Notes: generated by a model not told the origin, from the letters alone. Positions 1 to 7,200 are shown, numbered from the stretch's first letter. The stretch is 19,057 nucleotides of DNA from an uncultured Erysipelotrichaceae bacterium (GCA_900319505.1 ONOV01000221.1:1-19057), one strand, 5' to 3'. Numbers and translations are program-made.

Positions 1-420
1 TGCACAGAAGAGAGAGCTGTCACATCTGTACAGACACCGGCTGTAACGGCATCTTCCGCGATTGCCCTGGAAGAAGACGGTACCTATGATACAAAGGAAG
101 AAGTGACAGAGTATCTGATTGCATACGGACATCTGCCGTCTGACTACATGACAAAGAAAGAAGCCAGAAAAGAAGGATGGGAAGGCGGTGCACTTTCCAC
201 TGTGCTGGAAGGCAAGTGTATCGGCGGTGATGTATATGGCAACTATGAAGGCACCCTGCCGGAAATCGACGGCAGAACATATTATGAATGCGATATCAAT
301 ACGCTTGGAAAAGAAAAAAGAGGTGCCGAGAGAATCATCTACAGTGATCCGGATCTGAATATCTATTACACAGCGGATCATTATGAGACGTTTGAACACC
401 TGTATGGAGATGATGAATAG
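1..420 (+). CDS. Barnase-like secreted ribonuclease (5' end outside window)
   Basis: This frame is open from the first base, so the gene starts upstream and any signal peptide is not visible; 139 residues are seen. The C-terminal ~105 residues follow Bacillus barnase closely (guanyl-specific RNase N1/T1 superfamily, cleaving single-stranded RNA through a 2',3'-cyclic phosphate). Residues equivalent to the barnase active site are all present: Lys27 (codon 154-156, in YMTKKEA), Glu73 (codon 286-288, in GRTYYECDIN), Arg83 and Arg87 (codons 319-321 and 331-333), and His102 (codon 379-381, in ADHYETF). The enzyme should therefore be active. The barstar-like gene follows two bases after the stop, as expected for an RNase whose cytoplasmic leakage must be neutralised. 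An alternative is that this is the toxic tip of a larger polymorphic toxin, since the N-terminal part is missing. Confidence 0.9.
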   Translation, partial: CTEERAVTSVQTPAVTASSAIALEEDGTYDTKEEVTEYLIAYGHLPSDYMTKKEARKEGWEGGALSTVLEGKCIGGDVYGNYEGTLPEIDGRTYYECDINTLGKEKRGAERIIYSDPDLNIYYTADHYETFEHLYGDDE

Positions 421-422
421 CG

Positions 423-695
423 ATGAACAGAGCAATTGTACTGGATGCTTCACGCATCACAGATAAAGATGACATGTATCTGTATTTCCACAGTCTGTTT
501 GGTCCGGATTTCAATGCGGAAAATCTGGACGCTCTGCATGATGCCCTATCTGAAGTGAATGAAGATGCCGTGTTTCTATTGACCCAGAGCAATGTATCAA
601 AGATATGCCTGGACAGCTATGCCTACCGGGTTCTGCTGGTTATAGGAAAAGCAGTGGAGGAGAATCCCCATCTGCATATACAGTTTACAAAGTGA
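423..695 (+). CDS. Barstar family ribonuclease inhibitor
   Basis: A 90-residue acidic protein matching barstar in length and in its binding helix. The motif ENLDALHDAL (residues 33-42) aligns with barstar ENLDALWDCL; Asp36 and Asp40 correspond to barstar Asp35 and Asp39, the first of which plugs the barnase active site. Barstar Trp38 is His here, and the Tyr29 position is Phe. The protein would bind and block the upstream RNase in the cytoplasm. The start lies two bases after the RNase stop, and the purine-rich GGAGATGATG near the end of the RNase gene can serve as its ribosome site, so translation is probably coupled. Confidence 0.88.
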   Translation: MNRAIVLDASRITDKDDMYLYFHSLFGPDFNAENLDALHDALSEVNEDAVFLLTQSNVSKICLDSYAYRVLLVIGKAVEENPHLHIQFTK

Positions 696-719
696 GAACA
701 GTTTCATGCTGTTCTTTTC
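695..719 (+). terminator. Weak rho-independent terminator after barstar
   Basis: A 7-bp stem AGAACAG/CTGTTCT (695-701 with 709-715), a 7-base loop, then TTTTCATTTT. It overlaps the stop codon of the barstar gene. The stem is short and AT-rich, so termination may be partial. Confidence 0.55.
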
Positions 720-873
720 ATTTTGTCTGTCTGATTGGAAGATTCTGCGGCTGCAGAAAGATACGGACTACGGATGAGCTTCACGATGACCTGTCTTCTT
801 CTGTTTCGATAGCAGGGGGCAGCGTAATATGCCGGCGAAAAAACTTTGTTCAGTCATGGGAACAGTCCGTATT
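720..873. other. Non-coding spacer between barstar and the heat-shock promoters
   Basis: No credible gene is seen on either strand. A short open frame crossing from barstar has cysteine-rich, low-complexity translation and is an overlap shadow. The only structure noticed is a 6-bp hairpin TTCTGC-GGCT-GCAGAA (743-758) without a following T-run. Confidence 0.5.
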
Positions 874-917
874 TTGATGCTCTGAGCAATTAGCATATAA
901 TACATAAAGAGTGCTAA
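874..917 (+). promoter_or_regulatory. Distal hsp20 promoter overlapped by a degenerate CIRCE-like operator
   Basis: TTGATG (874-879), 16 bases, then TATAAT (896-901) form a good sigma-A promoter. The same bases hold TTAGCATAT (890-898) and a perfect right CIRCE arm GAGTGCTAA (909-917), separated by 10 instead of the usual 9 bases. CIRCE is the operator of the heat-shock repressor HrcA. The left arm matches only TTAGCA, so this may be a weak or half operator. Confidence 0.5.
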
Positions 918-978
918 GAATTAATTTATGACAGAAGTGCTTATATATGCAGAATATAAAAAAATAAATTAAAAAAAT

Positions 979-1005
979 TTAGCACTTGGCACTTGACAGT
1001 GCTAA
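979..1005 (+). promoter_or_regulatory. CIRCE element (HrcA operator)
   Basis: TTAGCACTT (979-987), a 9-base spacer, and CAGTGCTAA (997-1005) match the CIRCE consensus TTAGCACTC-N9-GAGTGCTAA with one change in each arm and the exact spacing. Its position over the proximal promoter implies repression by HrcA until heat or folding stress. The hrcA gene is not in the window. Confidence 0.9.
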
Positions 1006-1020
1006 AACCGGAGCTATTAT
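993..1020 (+). promoter_or_regulatory. Proximal hsp20 promoter inside the CIRCE element
   Basis: A perfect -35 TTGACA (993-998) sits within the CIRCE spacer and right arm. A -10 TATTAT (1015-1020) follows after 16 bases. HrcA bound at CIRCE would directly block RNA polymerase. Predicted start is near 1027. Confidence 0.75.
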
Positions 1021-1063
1021 AACAGGTGTAAGGATAAGAAAGATCCTCAGGAGGTACAAAGAT

Positions 1064-1462
1064 ATGACATATTATCCAGAAAGAACTTTATTTGATGATT
1101 TCTTCAATAACGGTTTTGCAGGAAATGGCCTGATGCGTACCGACATTGCTAAGAAAGACGGTATGTACACACTCAGTATTGAGCTGCCGGGATATAAGAA
1201 AGAGGATGTTAAGATTTCTCTCTACAATGGCGAGCTGAAGGTTACAGCTTCCAGAAATGAGACAAAGGATGAGAAGGATGCCAGGGGAGATCTGGTCAGA
1301 AGTGAGCGCTATAACGGCACCGTGAGCAGAAGCTTCTATGTTGGTGATACGATCCGTGACACAGATATCCACGCATCTTATGCGGATGGCATTCTGACAG
1401 TGACAGTTCCGACGGCGGAGAAGAAGGAAGCCGAAGGGAAGAAGTTTATTTCCATTGAATAA
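1064..1462 (+). CDS. Hsp20 family small heat-shock protein, copy 1
   Basis: A 132-residue alpha-crystallin-domain chaperone that would hold unfolding proteins in the cytoplasm for ATP-dependent refolding. The start at 1064 is chosen because AGGAGG (1049-1054) lies nine bases before it; an upstream in-frame TTG at 986 would fall inside the promoter. The N-terminus is short (FDDFF). The alpha-crystallin domain covers about residues 22-120, with the ELPGYKKEDVKISL strand and the signature A-x-x-x-DGILTVTVP at its end. The C-terminal FISIE supplies the I-x-I tail motif used in oligomer assembly. It is the most diverged of the three tandem copies and the first gene behind the CIRCE promoter. Confidence 0.93.
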   Translation: MTYYPERTLFDDFFNNGFAGNGLMRTDIAKKDGMYTLSIELPGYKKEDVKISLYNGELKVTASRNETKDEKDARGDLVRSERYNGTVSRSFYVGDTIRDTDIHASYADGILTVTVPTAEKKEAEGKKFISIE

Positions 1463-1491
1463 GCATTGAATGAGAATAGGAGATGATATTT

Positions 1492-1920
1492 ATGATGTTC
1501 ATGCCTGTTGTTAATGATATGTTTGATGATTTCTTCGATGATGATTTTGATATCATGCCTGTCTATGATAATGGCACTGCCAGTCTGATGAAGACAGATG
1601 TAGAAGAAAAAGATGGAAAGTACATCATGAAGGTGAATGTGCCGGGGCTGAATAAGAAAGATATCAGAATTTCTCTGAAGAATGGCAATCTTGTAATTTC
1701 TGCGAAGAGAAATGAGAATCATGATGAGAAAGACAGCAAGGGTCATGTGATTCGTCAGGAAAGATATGAAGGCTCCTATGCAAGAAGCTGGTATGTCGGT
1801 AAAGATGTAAAGGAAAATGATATCCACGCATCCCTGAAGGATGGTGTATTGACGCTGGATCTGCCGGATCGCAGGAATGTGCCGGCGGTTGAGAACAATC
1901 ACTATATTGCGATTGAATAA
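1492..1920 (+). CDS. Hsp20 family small heat-shock protein, copy 2
   Basis: A 142-residue small heat-shock protein. Two nearby ATGs exist; 1492 is preferred over 1483 because AGGAG ends directly against 1483 but is eight to nine bases from 1492, and the resulting MMFMP start is shared with copy 3. The N-terminus is strikingly acidic and aromatic (MFDDFFDDDFD, about residues 8-18). The alpha-crystallin domain follows (NVPGLNKKDIRISL to DGVLTLDLP) and the protein ends YIAIE, an I-x-I tail. It lies 29 bases behind copy 1 with no terminator between, so it is transcribed from the same CIRCE-controlled promoters. Confidence 0.93.
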   Translation: MMFMPVVNDMFDDFFDDDFDIMPVYDNGTASLMKTDVEEKDGKYIMKVNVPGLNKKDIRISLKNGNLVISAKRNENHDEKDSKGHVIRQERYEGSYARSWYVGKDVKENDIHASLKDGVLTLDLPDRRNVPAVENNHYIAIE

Positions 1921-1943
1921 CAGAAAGAATGGAGGTTGATACT

Positions 1944-2348
1944 ATGATGTTCATGCCGATGATGAGAAGTATATTTGATGATGGTTTCATGCCTTCGTTC
2001 AGAAATGAAGGCATCATGAAGACAGATGTCAGTGAAGAAAACGGCAGGTATGTCATGAAGATTGATATGCCTGGGGTGAAGAAAGATGATATCAGGCTGT
2101 CGCTGAAAGACGGCAATCTGACCATCAGTGCTTCCTCTGATTCAAACCATGAAGAAAAGGATAAGGAAGGACATGTGATCCGTCAGGAGAGATATGCCGG
2201 ATCCTGCAGCAGAAGCTTCTATGTGGGCAAGGATATGAAGGAAGAAGATATCCACGCATCTCTGAAGGATGGTGTGCTCAGAATTGAGCTGCCGAAGAAG
2301 GAAGATACGCCTGAAGTAGAAGAGAAGCACTACATTGAAATTGAATAA
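1944..2348 (+). CDS. Hsp20 family small heat-shock protein, copy 3
   Basis: A 134-residue small heat-shock protein. GGAGG (1931-1935) places the start at 1944 rather than the upstream in-frame ATG at 1929. It shares MMFMP, MKTDV, DMPGVKKDDIRLSLKDGNL and HVIRQERY with copy 2, so these two arose by the most recent duplication. The domain ends in DGVLRIELP and the tail is YIEIE (I-x-I). It is the last gene of the heat-shock unit and is followed directly by a terminator. Three paralogs in tandem could form mixed oligomers or cover different stress strengths; the sequence alone does not decide. Confidence 0.93.
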   Translation: MMFMPMMRSIFDDGFMPSFRNEGIMKTDVSEENGRYVMKIDMPGVKKDDIRLSLKDGNLTISASSDSNHEEKDKEGHVIRQERYAGSCSRSFYVGKDMKEEDIHASLKDGVLRIELPKKEDTPEVEEKHYIEIE

Positions 2349-2360
2349 GCGATAGCTTGA

Positions 2361-2396
2361 AGGGCTGGAAGTAATCAGGGCTTCCGGCTCTTTTTG
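2361..2396 (+). terminator. Rho-independent terminator of the hsp20 operon
   Basis: An 11-bp stem AGGGCTGGAAG/CTTCCGGCTCT (2361-2371 with 2381-2391), two pairs of which are G-T wobbles, with a 9-base loop and TTTTTG at its end. Confidence 0.85.
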
Positions 2397-2642
2397 TGTT
2401 TCTGGACAGAACACTTCCATCTGGCTGTGTCGATATGCATGAGATGGAGGTAAGGACTGAAGGATGGCATGAGTGAGATCAGGGCGATATCCGCGTCTGC
2501 GGGAAAGCAGGGTATTCTTTTACCGGTACTTATCATGCCTGAAAGGGGCTGAGAGGGCTTTCAGATGCCTGAAATATACAAAGATGAGCATCTGTCAGTG
2601 CTTTTTTATGGGTTTTGTGACAGAATATAAAGCGAGTTCAGA
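2397..2642 (+). other. Non-coding, repeat-rich stretch upstream of the radical SAM gene
   Basis: No credible gene is present. Several inverted repeats can be read: CCGC-GTCT-GCGG near 2491-2502; CTGAAAG/CTTTCAG (2539-2545 with 2558-2564); and CAGATGC/GCATCTG (2562-2568 with 2588-2594), which shares CAG with the previous stem so the two exclude each other. ATGCCTGAAA occurs twice (2535-2544 and 2565-2574). A run of six T starts at 2602. TATAAA (2626-2631) could be a -10 box but has only a poor T-rich -35. The string GGGGCTGAGAGG recalls a thi box, but the rest of a TPP riboswitch is absent. Confidence 0.4.
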
Positions 2643-2662
2643 CCGCAGTGGGATTTCTGCGG
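2643..2662 (+). repeat. Hairpin immediately before the radical SAM ribosome site
   Basis: A perfect 6-bp GC-rich stem CCGCAG/CTGCGG (2643-2648 with 2657-2662) with an 8-base loop. It ends eight bases before the AGGGAG ribosome site (2671-2676). No T-run follows, so it is not a terminator; it may stabilise the 5' end of the mRNA or tune translation. Confidence 0.5.
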
Positions 2663-2683
2663 CCTGATATAGGGAGATATTTT

Positions 2684-4201
2684 ATGGCAAAGTTTACTGA
2701 AAACCTGACACACGCTGCTGAGAGACAGGCGATCTCGGTAATTATTGACGGGCTGATCAAAACTCTGAATAAAGCAGACAGTCATGAAGCACGTACAGAT
2801 ACATATCTTAAACTTGTGGATGTGGCATCTCATTTCTATGGTCCGGAAGCACAGGACAAGATTGACGCTGTCCGCAAGTACGTGTCCAATCCGAACAACA
2901 GATGGATGAAGCTCATCAACAGTGTCATTGATGATGCGGATCCGCATTATCTGAAGATGTTCTTACTGAACCTGGGCTATGAGTCCTTCTTCCGCGGCAC
3001 AAAGACAATCCGTGCCAACCGCCAGAAGTACAACTGCAATATCCCGTGGCTCATTCTCTTTGATCCGACCAGTGCCTGCAATATGCACTGTGTAGGATGC
3101 TGGAGCGGAACATACGGTCACAAATCTTCATTAACATATGAAGAGATGGATAAGATCGTAACTGAAGGCAAGGAGCTCGGTCCGCATCTGTATATGATGA
3201 CCGGCGGTGAGCCGATGGTGAAGTGGAAGGAAATCAAGAAGCTGGCTGAAAAGCATAATGACTGCTTCTTCGCACTGTATTCCAACTCTACACTGATTAC
3301 AGAAGATGTCTGCAGGGATGTTCAGAGACTGGGCAACATTTCCTTCATGCTTTCCATTGAAGGTACACCTGAGACAAATGACGCAAGACGCGGTGAAGGT
3401 CACTACGCTGCTGTCATGAATGCAATGGATCTGTTAAAGAAGTATGGTATCATCTTCGGTACGTCCATCTGCTATACAAAGGCCAATGTTGAAGCTGTTA
3501 CATCTGACGACTTCTTCAGAATGCTGGCGGATAAGGGTGCCCACTATGGCTTCTACTTCCATCTGATGCCGGTTGGCAACAATGCTGTACCGGATCTGAT
3601 GCCGACGCCTGAACAGCGTGTCTACATGATTCACAGAATCAGAGAAGTACGTTCCGAGAAGAGCGATATCCAGTTCTTCCCGATGGACTTCCAGAATGAC
3701 GGCGAGTATGTCGGCGGCTGCATTGCCGGCGGCAGAAACTACTTCCACATCAACTCTAATGGTGATGCGGAACCGTGTGTCTTCATTCACTTCTCCAATA
3801 CAAATATCAAGAACAATACGATTCTTGAGATGCTGCAGAGTCCTCTGTTCATGGCTTACCATGAAGGCCAGCCGTTCAACAGAAACCACCTCAGACCGTG
3901 CCCGATGCTGGAAAATCCGGATCTGTTAGTTGAAATGGTTCATAAGACAGATGCCCACCAGACAAACATCGAGTCTCCGGAGTCCGTTGAACATCTGACT
4001 GACAAGTGCCGTCCTTATGCGGAAGTCTGGAAGCCGGTAGCGGATCGGGAATGGGCAAGTGAGACACATAAGCGCCCTTCCTACGAGAACTATACCGCTG
4101 AAAAGCGTGAACATCCGGAGCTGGCCGCATTTGAACATGCGGATGGTTCAGAGCATATTGATCTGGATACCACTGCACCGGAACAGTCCAATCGCGCCTG
4201 A
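2684..4201 (+). CDS. Radical SAM protein with SPASM-like C-terminal cysteines, function unknown
   Basis: A 505-residue soluble protein. The start at 2684 follows AGGGAG at good spacing; a longer in-frame version from 2648 would begin inside the leader hairpin. The radical SAM cluster motif C-x3-C-x2-C is at Cys132, Cys136 and Cys139 (ACNMHCVGC), with the SAM-binding GGEP at 174-177, so a 4Fe-4S cluster cleaving SAM is expected. Further cysteines at 346, 365, 406 and 442 (GGCIAGG, AEPCVFIH, RPCPM, DKCRP) resemble a SPASM/twitch region holding an extra cluster. Residues 1-115 form a separate helical N-terminal domain. No peptide substrate gene, transporter or partner lies beside it; it is a single-gene unit ending in a strong terminator. 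Alternatives are a peptide- or cofactor-modifying enzyme. The substrate is not inferable from the sequence. Confidence 0.85.
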   Translation: MAKFTENLTHAAERQAISVIIDGLIKTLNKADSHEARTDTYLKLVDVASHFYGPEAQDKIDAVRKYVSNPNNRWMKLINSVIDDADPHYLKMFLLNLGYESFFRGTKTIRANRQKYNCNIPWLILFDPTSACNMHCVGCWSGTYGHKSSLTYEEMDKIVTEGKELGPHLYMMTGGEPMVKWKEIKKLAEKHNDCFFALYSNSTLITEDVCRDVQRLGNISFMLSIEGTPETNDARRGEGHYAAVMNAMDLLKKYGIIFGTSICYTKANVEAVTSDDFFRMLADKGAHYGFYFHLMPVGNNAVPDLMPTPEQRVYMIHRIREVRSEKSDIQFFPMDFQNDGEYVGGCIAGGRNYFHINSNGDAEPCVFIHFSNTNIKNNTILEMLQSPLFMAYHEGQPFNRNHLRPCPMLENPDLLVEMVHKTDAHQTNIESPESVEHLTDKCRPYAEVWKPVADREWASETHKRPSYENYTAEKREHPELAAFEHADGSEHIDLDTTAPEQSNRA

Positions 4202-4208
4202 ATGTGAT

Positions 4209-4242
4209 GAAAGATTCTGAAAAACAGGATCTTTCTTTTTTT
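4209..4242 (+). terminator. Strong rho-independent terminator after the radical SAM gene
   Basis: An 11-bp stem GAAAGATTCTG/CAGGATCTTTC (4209-4219 with 4225-4235; one wobble) closes an AAAAA loop and is followed by seven T. Confidence 0.92.
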
Positions 4243-4291
4243 ATACCTCGGTTTTGTCATACAATTTCTTTATTAAAGGGAGGAAGGACAT

Positions 4292-5065
4292 ATGGATGCG
4301 ATTCTTGCCAGGGCCAATTCATGGCCCATGTATTGTATTGCCATTGTGATTGTATGCGGTGTGCTTATGCAGGCTTTTCTCTTTCTGCATAAGGCATGGA
4401 AACATGGAAGAGAAATCGGGATGGATGAGAAGGTCATGAAGAAGGCAGCTGTTTCCAGTGCGGCCTTTACCGTCGTGCCGGCGATCGGGATTCTGATCGG
4501 TGTACTGGCGCTGGCACCGGCTTTAGGTGTACCGGTGCCATGGATCCGTCTGTCCGTGCTTGGCGCACTGCATTATGAAAGCAGTACGGCCAATAATCTG
4601 GCCAAGGGACTCGGCATTGGTGAATTGCCCAGCAGTTCATTGACGCCTGGAGATTTTGCCAGCATCGTGCTTGGCATGACGGTGACGATTCTTTCAGGAC
4701 TTCTGTTTACGCTGTTTTTCTTCAAGCGGTATCAGAAGAAAATACTGCAGAAGACAAAGAGCGACCCCAAGGCTTCGGATATTCTTCTTTCTTCAATGTT
4801 CATCGGCATGATTGCGGCATATCTTGGTGATGCGGTGTCATATCTGCGTACGGTACAGGTGTCAGGGCAGACACGAACACCTAATATTCTGCCGTTAATA
4901 GCTTTTGGTACAGCGATGGCGGCCATGGCGCTTTTCCAGTATCTCATTCAGAAAAAGCATGTGAAGTGGCTGGAGAATTATGCTTTGAGTTTCAGTATGC
5001 TGGCTGGAATGACGTGTGCGGTACTGGGACAGTTTGTGTTTTCAGGCATGAGTACATTCCTGTAA
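4292..5065 (+). CDS. DUF5058-like multi-pass membrane protein, probable transporter subunit
   Basis: A 257-residue hydrophobic protein with about six or seven membrane segments (near residues 14-32, 50-75, 80-95, 128-148, 165-180, 200-216 and 228-250). It resembles the DUF5058 family by its overall plan and the N-terminal NSWPMYCIAIVIV...AFLFLHKA pattern; this is from memory, not a search. The motif WIRLSVLGALHYESST (about residues 83-98) between helices is polar and may line a substrate path. GGGAGG (4278-4283) gives the start. The next gene encodes a second small membrane protein and the third an M20 peptidase, so the two membrane proteins probably form a two-part carrier whose substrate or product is handled by the peptidase. 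Transport direction and substrate are unknown. Confidence 0.75.
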   Translation: MDAILARANSWPMYCIAIVIVCGVLMQAFLFLHKAWKHGREIGMDEKVMKKAAVSSAAFTVVPAIGILIGVLALAPALGVPVPWIRLSVLGALHYESSTANNLAKGLGIGELPSSSLTPGDFASIVLGMTVTILSGLLFTLFFFKRYQKKILQKTKSDPKASDILLSSMFIGMIAAYLGDAVSYLRTVQVSGQTRTPNILPLIAFGTAMAAMALFQYLIQKKHVKWLENYALSFSMLAGMTCAVLGQFVFSGMSTFL

Positions 5066-5077
5066 GAGGTGAAGTGT

Positions 5078-5731
5078 ATGAATTATTATGATCAGATGCA
5101 TCGTATGGGCCGTATTTCCATGGCCATCATGCTGGTACTGATGTTATCTGTACCGTTCTATGTCTGTCTTGTCTTTGATACTTCGTTTCACTTCAATGCC
5201 GGCTATTGGGCCGCGCTCGGCGCCATGTTAATTCAGTATATTCCTTCCGGCATTCTGGAAGTGATTACGTATGCGCCGTTACTTGGTACTGGCGGAACAT
5301 ATCTCGGTTTTATTTCGGGCAATCTCATCAATCTGAAAGTGCCGTGTGCCATGAATGCAAGAGATATTGCCAGGGCAGAACCGGGCACGGAAGAAAATGA
5401 AGTCATCTCCACGATTGCCATTTCAGTCTGCACCATTGTGACAACCCTTGTCATTGCTTTGGGCGTAATCTGCATTGTGCCCTTGACGCCGTTATTGGAA
5501 AGCAAGGTGCTGACCCCGGCATTCAAGACCGTTGTTCCGGCGCTTTTTGGCGGGATGGGGTTTGTGTATGTAAAGAAATACCCGAAGATTGCCATTGTTC
5601 CATGGTTATTGGCAGTAATGCTGTTTCTGCTGATGCCGTCTTTGACATCGATGGTTTCGATTATGGTTGTGGTTTTAGCGGTGATTGCCATGGTGAGCGG
5701 GCATGTTCTTTATAAGCGAGGTAAGATCTGA
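5078..5731 (+). CDS. Multi-pass membrane protein, partner of the upstream DUF5058-like protein
   Basis: A 217-residue protein with about five or six membrane segments. The ATG at 5078 is chosen because GAGGTG (5066-5071) is six bases upstream; a GTG at 5069 lies inside that site. A conserved-looking polar stretch, GTGGTYLGFISGNLINLKVP (about residues 70-90), sits between the second and third hydrophobic regions and is followed by the soluble loop CAMNARDIARAEPGTEENE. Glycine-rich re-entrant stretches of this type occur in carriers. The gene starts 12 bases after its upstream neighbour and its stop TGA overlaps the ATG of the M20 gene by one base, so the three are translated together. No family name is offered with confidence. 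Confidence 0.72.
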   Translation: MNYYDQMHRMGRISMAIMLVLMLSVPFYVCLVFDTSFHFNAGYWAALGAMLIQYIPSGILEVITYAPLLGTGGTYLGFISGNLINLKVPCAMNARDIARAEPGTEENEVISTIAISVCTIVTTLVIALGVICIVPLTPLLESKVLTPAFKTVVPALFGGMGFVYVKKYPKIAIVPWLLAVMLFLLMPSLTSMVSIMVVVLAVIAMVSGHVLYKRGKI

Positions 5732-7200
5732 TGAAGAAGAAGGTAATGGGTGTTATGGCAGCTGTTCCGGCAGCGGTATTGGGAACAGCTGCCATAAGAA
5801 CTGCTTTGATGAAAGCAAAACCGGCAGGGGAAAGACCTGCCTGTTCCAGAAATGAAACAGAACTGGAACGGATGGGTCATGACTTTGCCCGCATGATTCA
5901 GGTAAAGACTTATTCCTGGCAGAGTGAAAAGGATAATGAAGCGTTTGAGAAGCTTCATGCAGTGATTGATGATTTATTCCCGCTGGTACATGAGAAGCTG
6001 GAAAAGACGGTGCTGGAGGATGAGGTGCTGCTGTATCACTGGAAGGGAAAACATGCAGGAAAGGCTGTAATCATTACCGGCCATCAGGATGTTGTGCCGG
6101 TGGAGGGACAGAACTGGAGCTATCCGCCTTTTGCCGGTGAAATTCATGAAGGAAAGATCTATGGCCGGGGTGTGAATGATGATAAGTGCAATATCTTCAC
6201 CCAGCTGGCGGCCTGTGAGAGTCTGCTGAAGAAGGAATTTGTACCGGACAGTGATATATGGTTTGTCTATGGGACAAATGAAGAGTGCAGCGGTCCTTCG
6301 GCGGTTCATGCCATTGCCTGGCTGAAAGAGCATGGAGTGGCAGCTGCCTGTGCCTGGGATGAAGGCGGAGCGGTTGTCGATAAGGCCATGGCTGGTATGG
6401 ACCGGCCGTATGCGGTGATCGGCATTACGGAAAAGGGCTATGCGGATGTGAAGTTTACGGCGGCTGGTGAAGGCGGTCATTCCAGTGCGCCCAAGGCTGA
6501 AACAACGATGACGCGTTTGGCTGATTTCATGCATGATGTCAATCATGCCCATCTGTTTGAATGTTCGTTTACTCCGCATGTCAGAGCCATGTTTGAAAAT
6601 ATGGCGCCATCCTTCGGCTATGGCATGCGCTTTCTCTTCGGCAATCTGTGGCTGACGGAAGGACTGCTCACAAAACTCATGCCGAAGATCTCAAACCAGG
6701 GGGCTGCTCTGCTTGGTACGACTGTCTGCTTTACGGAAATGAAAGGCTCTGATGCGACCAATGTCATTCCCACTGAAGCCAGTGTTGTGGCCAATGTGCG
6801 TACCGGCTATACCCAGGGCCTGGATGCATCTTTGGCGATTCTGAAGCAGAAGGCAGATCAGTACGGTCTGAAGATGGAAGTGCTGTCCAGCCGGGAAGCT
6901 TCTCCGGTTACCCCGACTGATACAAAGGTATATGCATATCTGTGCAGGTGCATTCACCATCAGTTTCCTGACTGCGGGGTTTCACCCTATGTCATGATGG
7001 GCGGTACAGATAACCGCCATTATGCGGATATGACGCCTGACTGTCTGCGCTTCTATCCGCTGCGGTTAAGCAGTGCACAGCTTGGTACAATGCACAGTCC
7101 GGATGAGAATGTGGATCTTTCTTCACTCAGCGACTGTATTGATTTTTATGCGTACTTCATTGAAAACTGGAAAGCAGAGTATGGCAGTGAAGCAGTATAA
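5731..7200 (+). CDS. M20 family metallopeptidase, carboxypeptidase S/PM20D1-like
   Basis: A 489-residue di-zinc hydrolase of the M20/M25/M40 group, which removes amino acids from dipeptides or N-acyl amino acids. Metal and catalytic residues are visible: HQD (His118, Asp120), GRGVND (Asp150), NEE (Glu184 general base, Glu185), DEGG (Asp210) and the C-terminal LGTMH (His455). GGHSSAP (249-254) marks the lid/dimerisation domain. Residues about 5-25 are hydrophobic after MKKK, so the enzyme is probably membrane-anchored or exported; this and the length match the long carboxypeptidase S-like branch rather than cytoplasmic dipeptidases. GAGGT (5718-5722) gives the start. The operon begins with two membrane proteins, which may move the peptide or product. 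Confidence 0.88.
   Translation: MKKKVMGVMAAVPAAVLGTAAIRTALMKAKPAGERPACSRNETELERMGHDFARMIQVKTYSWQSEKDNEAFEKLHAVIDDLFPLVHEKLEKTVLEDEVLLYHWKGKHAGKAVIITGHQDVVPVEGQNWSYPPFAGEIHEGKIYGRGVNDDKCNIFTQLAACESLLKKEFVPDSDIWFVYGTNEECSGPSAVHAIAWLKEHGVAAACAWDEGGAVVDKAMAGMDRPYAVIGITEKGYADVKFTAAGEGGHSSAPKAETTMTRLADFMHDVNHAHLFECSFTPHVRAMFENMAPSFGYGMRFLFGNLWLTEGLLTKLMPKISNQGAALLGTTVCFTEMKGSDATNVIPTEASVVANVRTGYTQGLDASLAILKQKADQYGLKMEVLSSREASPVTPTDTKVYAYLCRCIHHQFPDCGVSPYVMMGGTDNRHYADMTPDCLRFYPLRLSSAQLGTMHSPDENVDLSSLSDCIDFYAYFIENWKAEYGSEAV

Noticed and set aside
605..877. Plus-strand frame overlapping the end of barstar
   Set aside because: Runs out of phase through barstar and its terminator; composition is unlike a protein.
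986..1063. Upstream start for Hsp20 copy 1 at 986
   Set aside because: It lies inside the CIRCE element and promoter, before the predicted transcription start.
2535..2594. Possible TPP riboswitch (GGGGCTGAGAGG string)
   Set aside because: The other conserved thi-box elements, such as the ACCC and GAACCTGAT segments and the GGATAATGCC-like end, are missing.
4204..4392. Plus-strand frame across the terminator at 4209-4242 and the next gene start
   Set aside because: It would translate a strong terminator and overlaps the better supported gene with its own AGG-rich ribosome site.
5974..6579. Minus-strand open frame of about 200 codons inside the M20 gene
   Set aside because: Antisense to conserved metal-binding motifs; no promoter or ribosome site seen.
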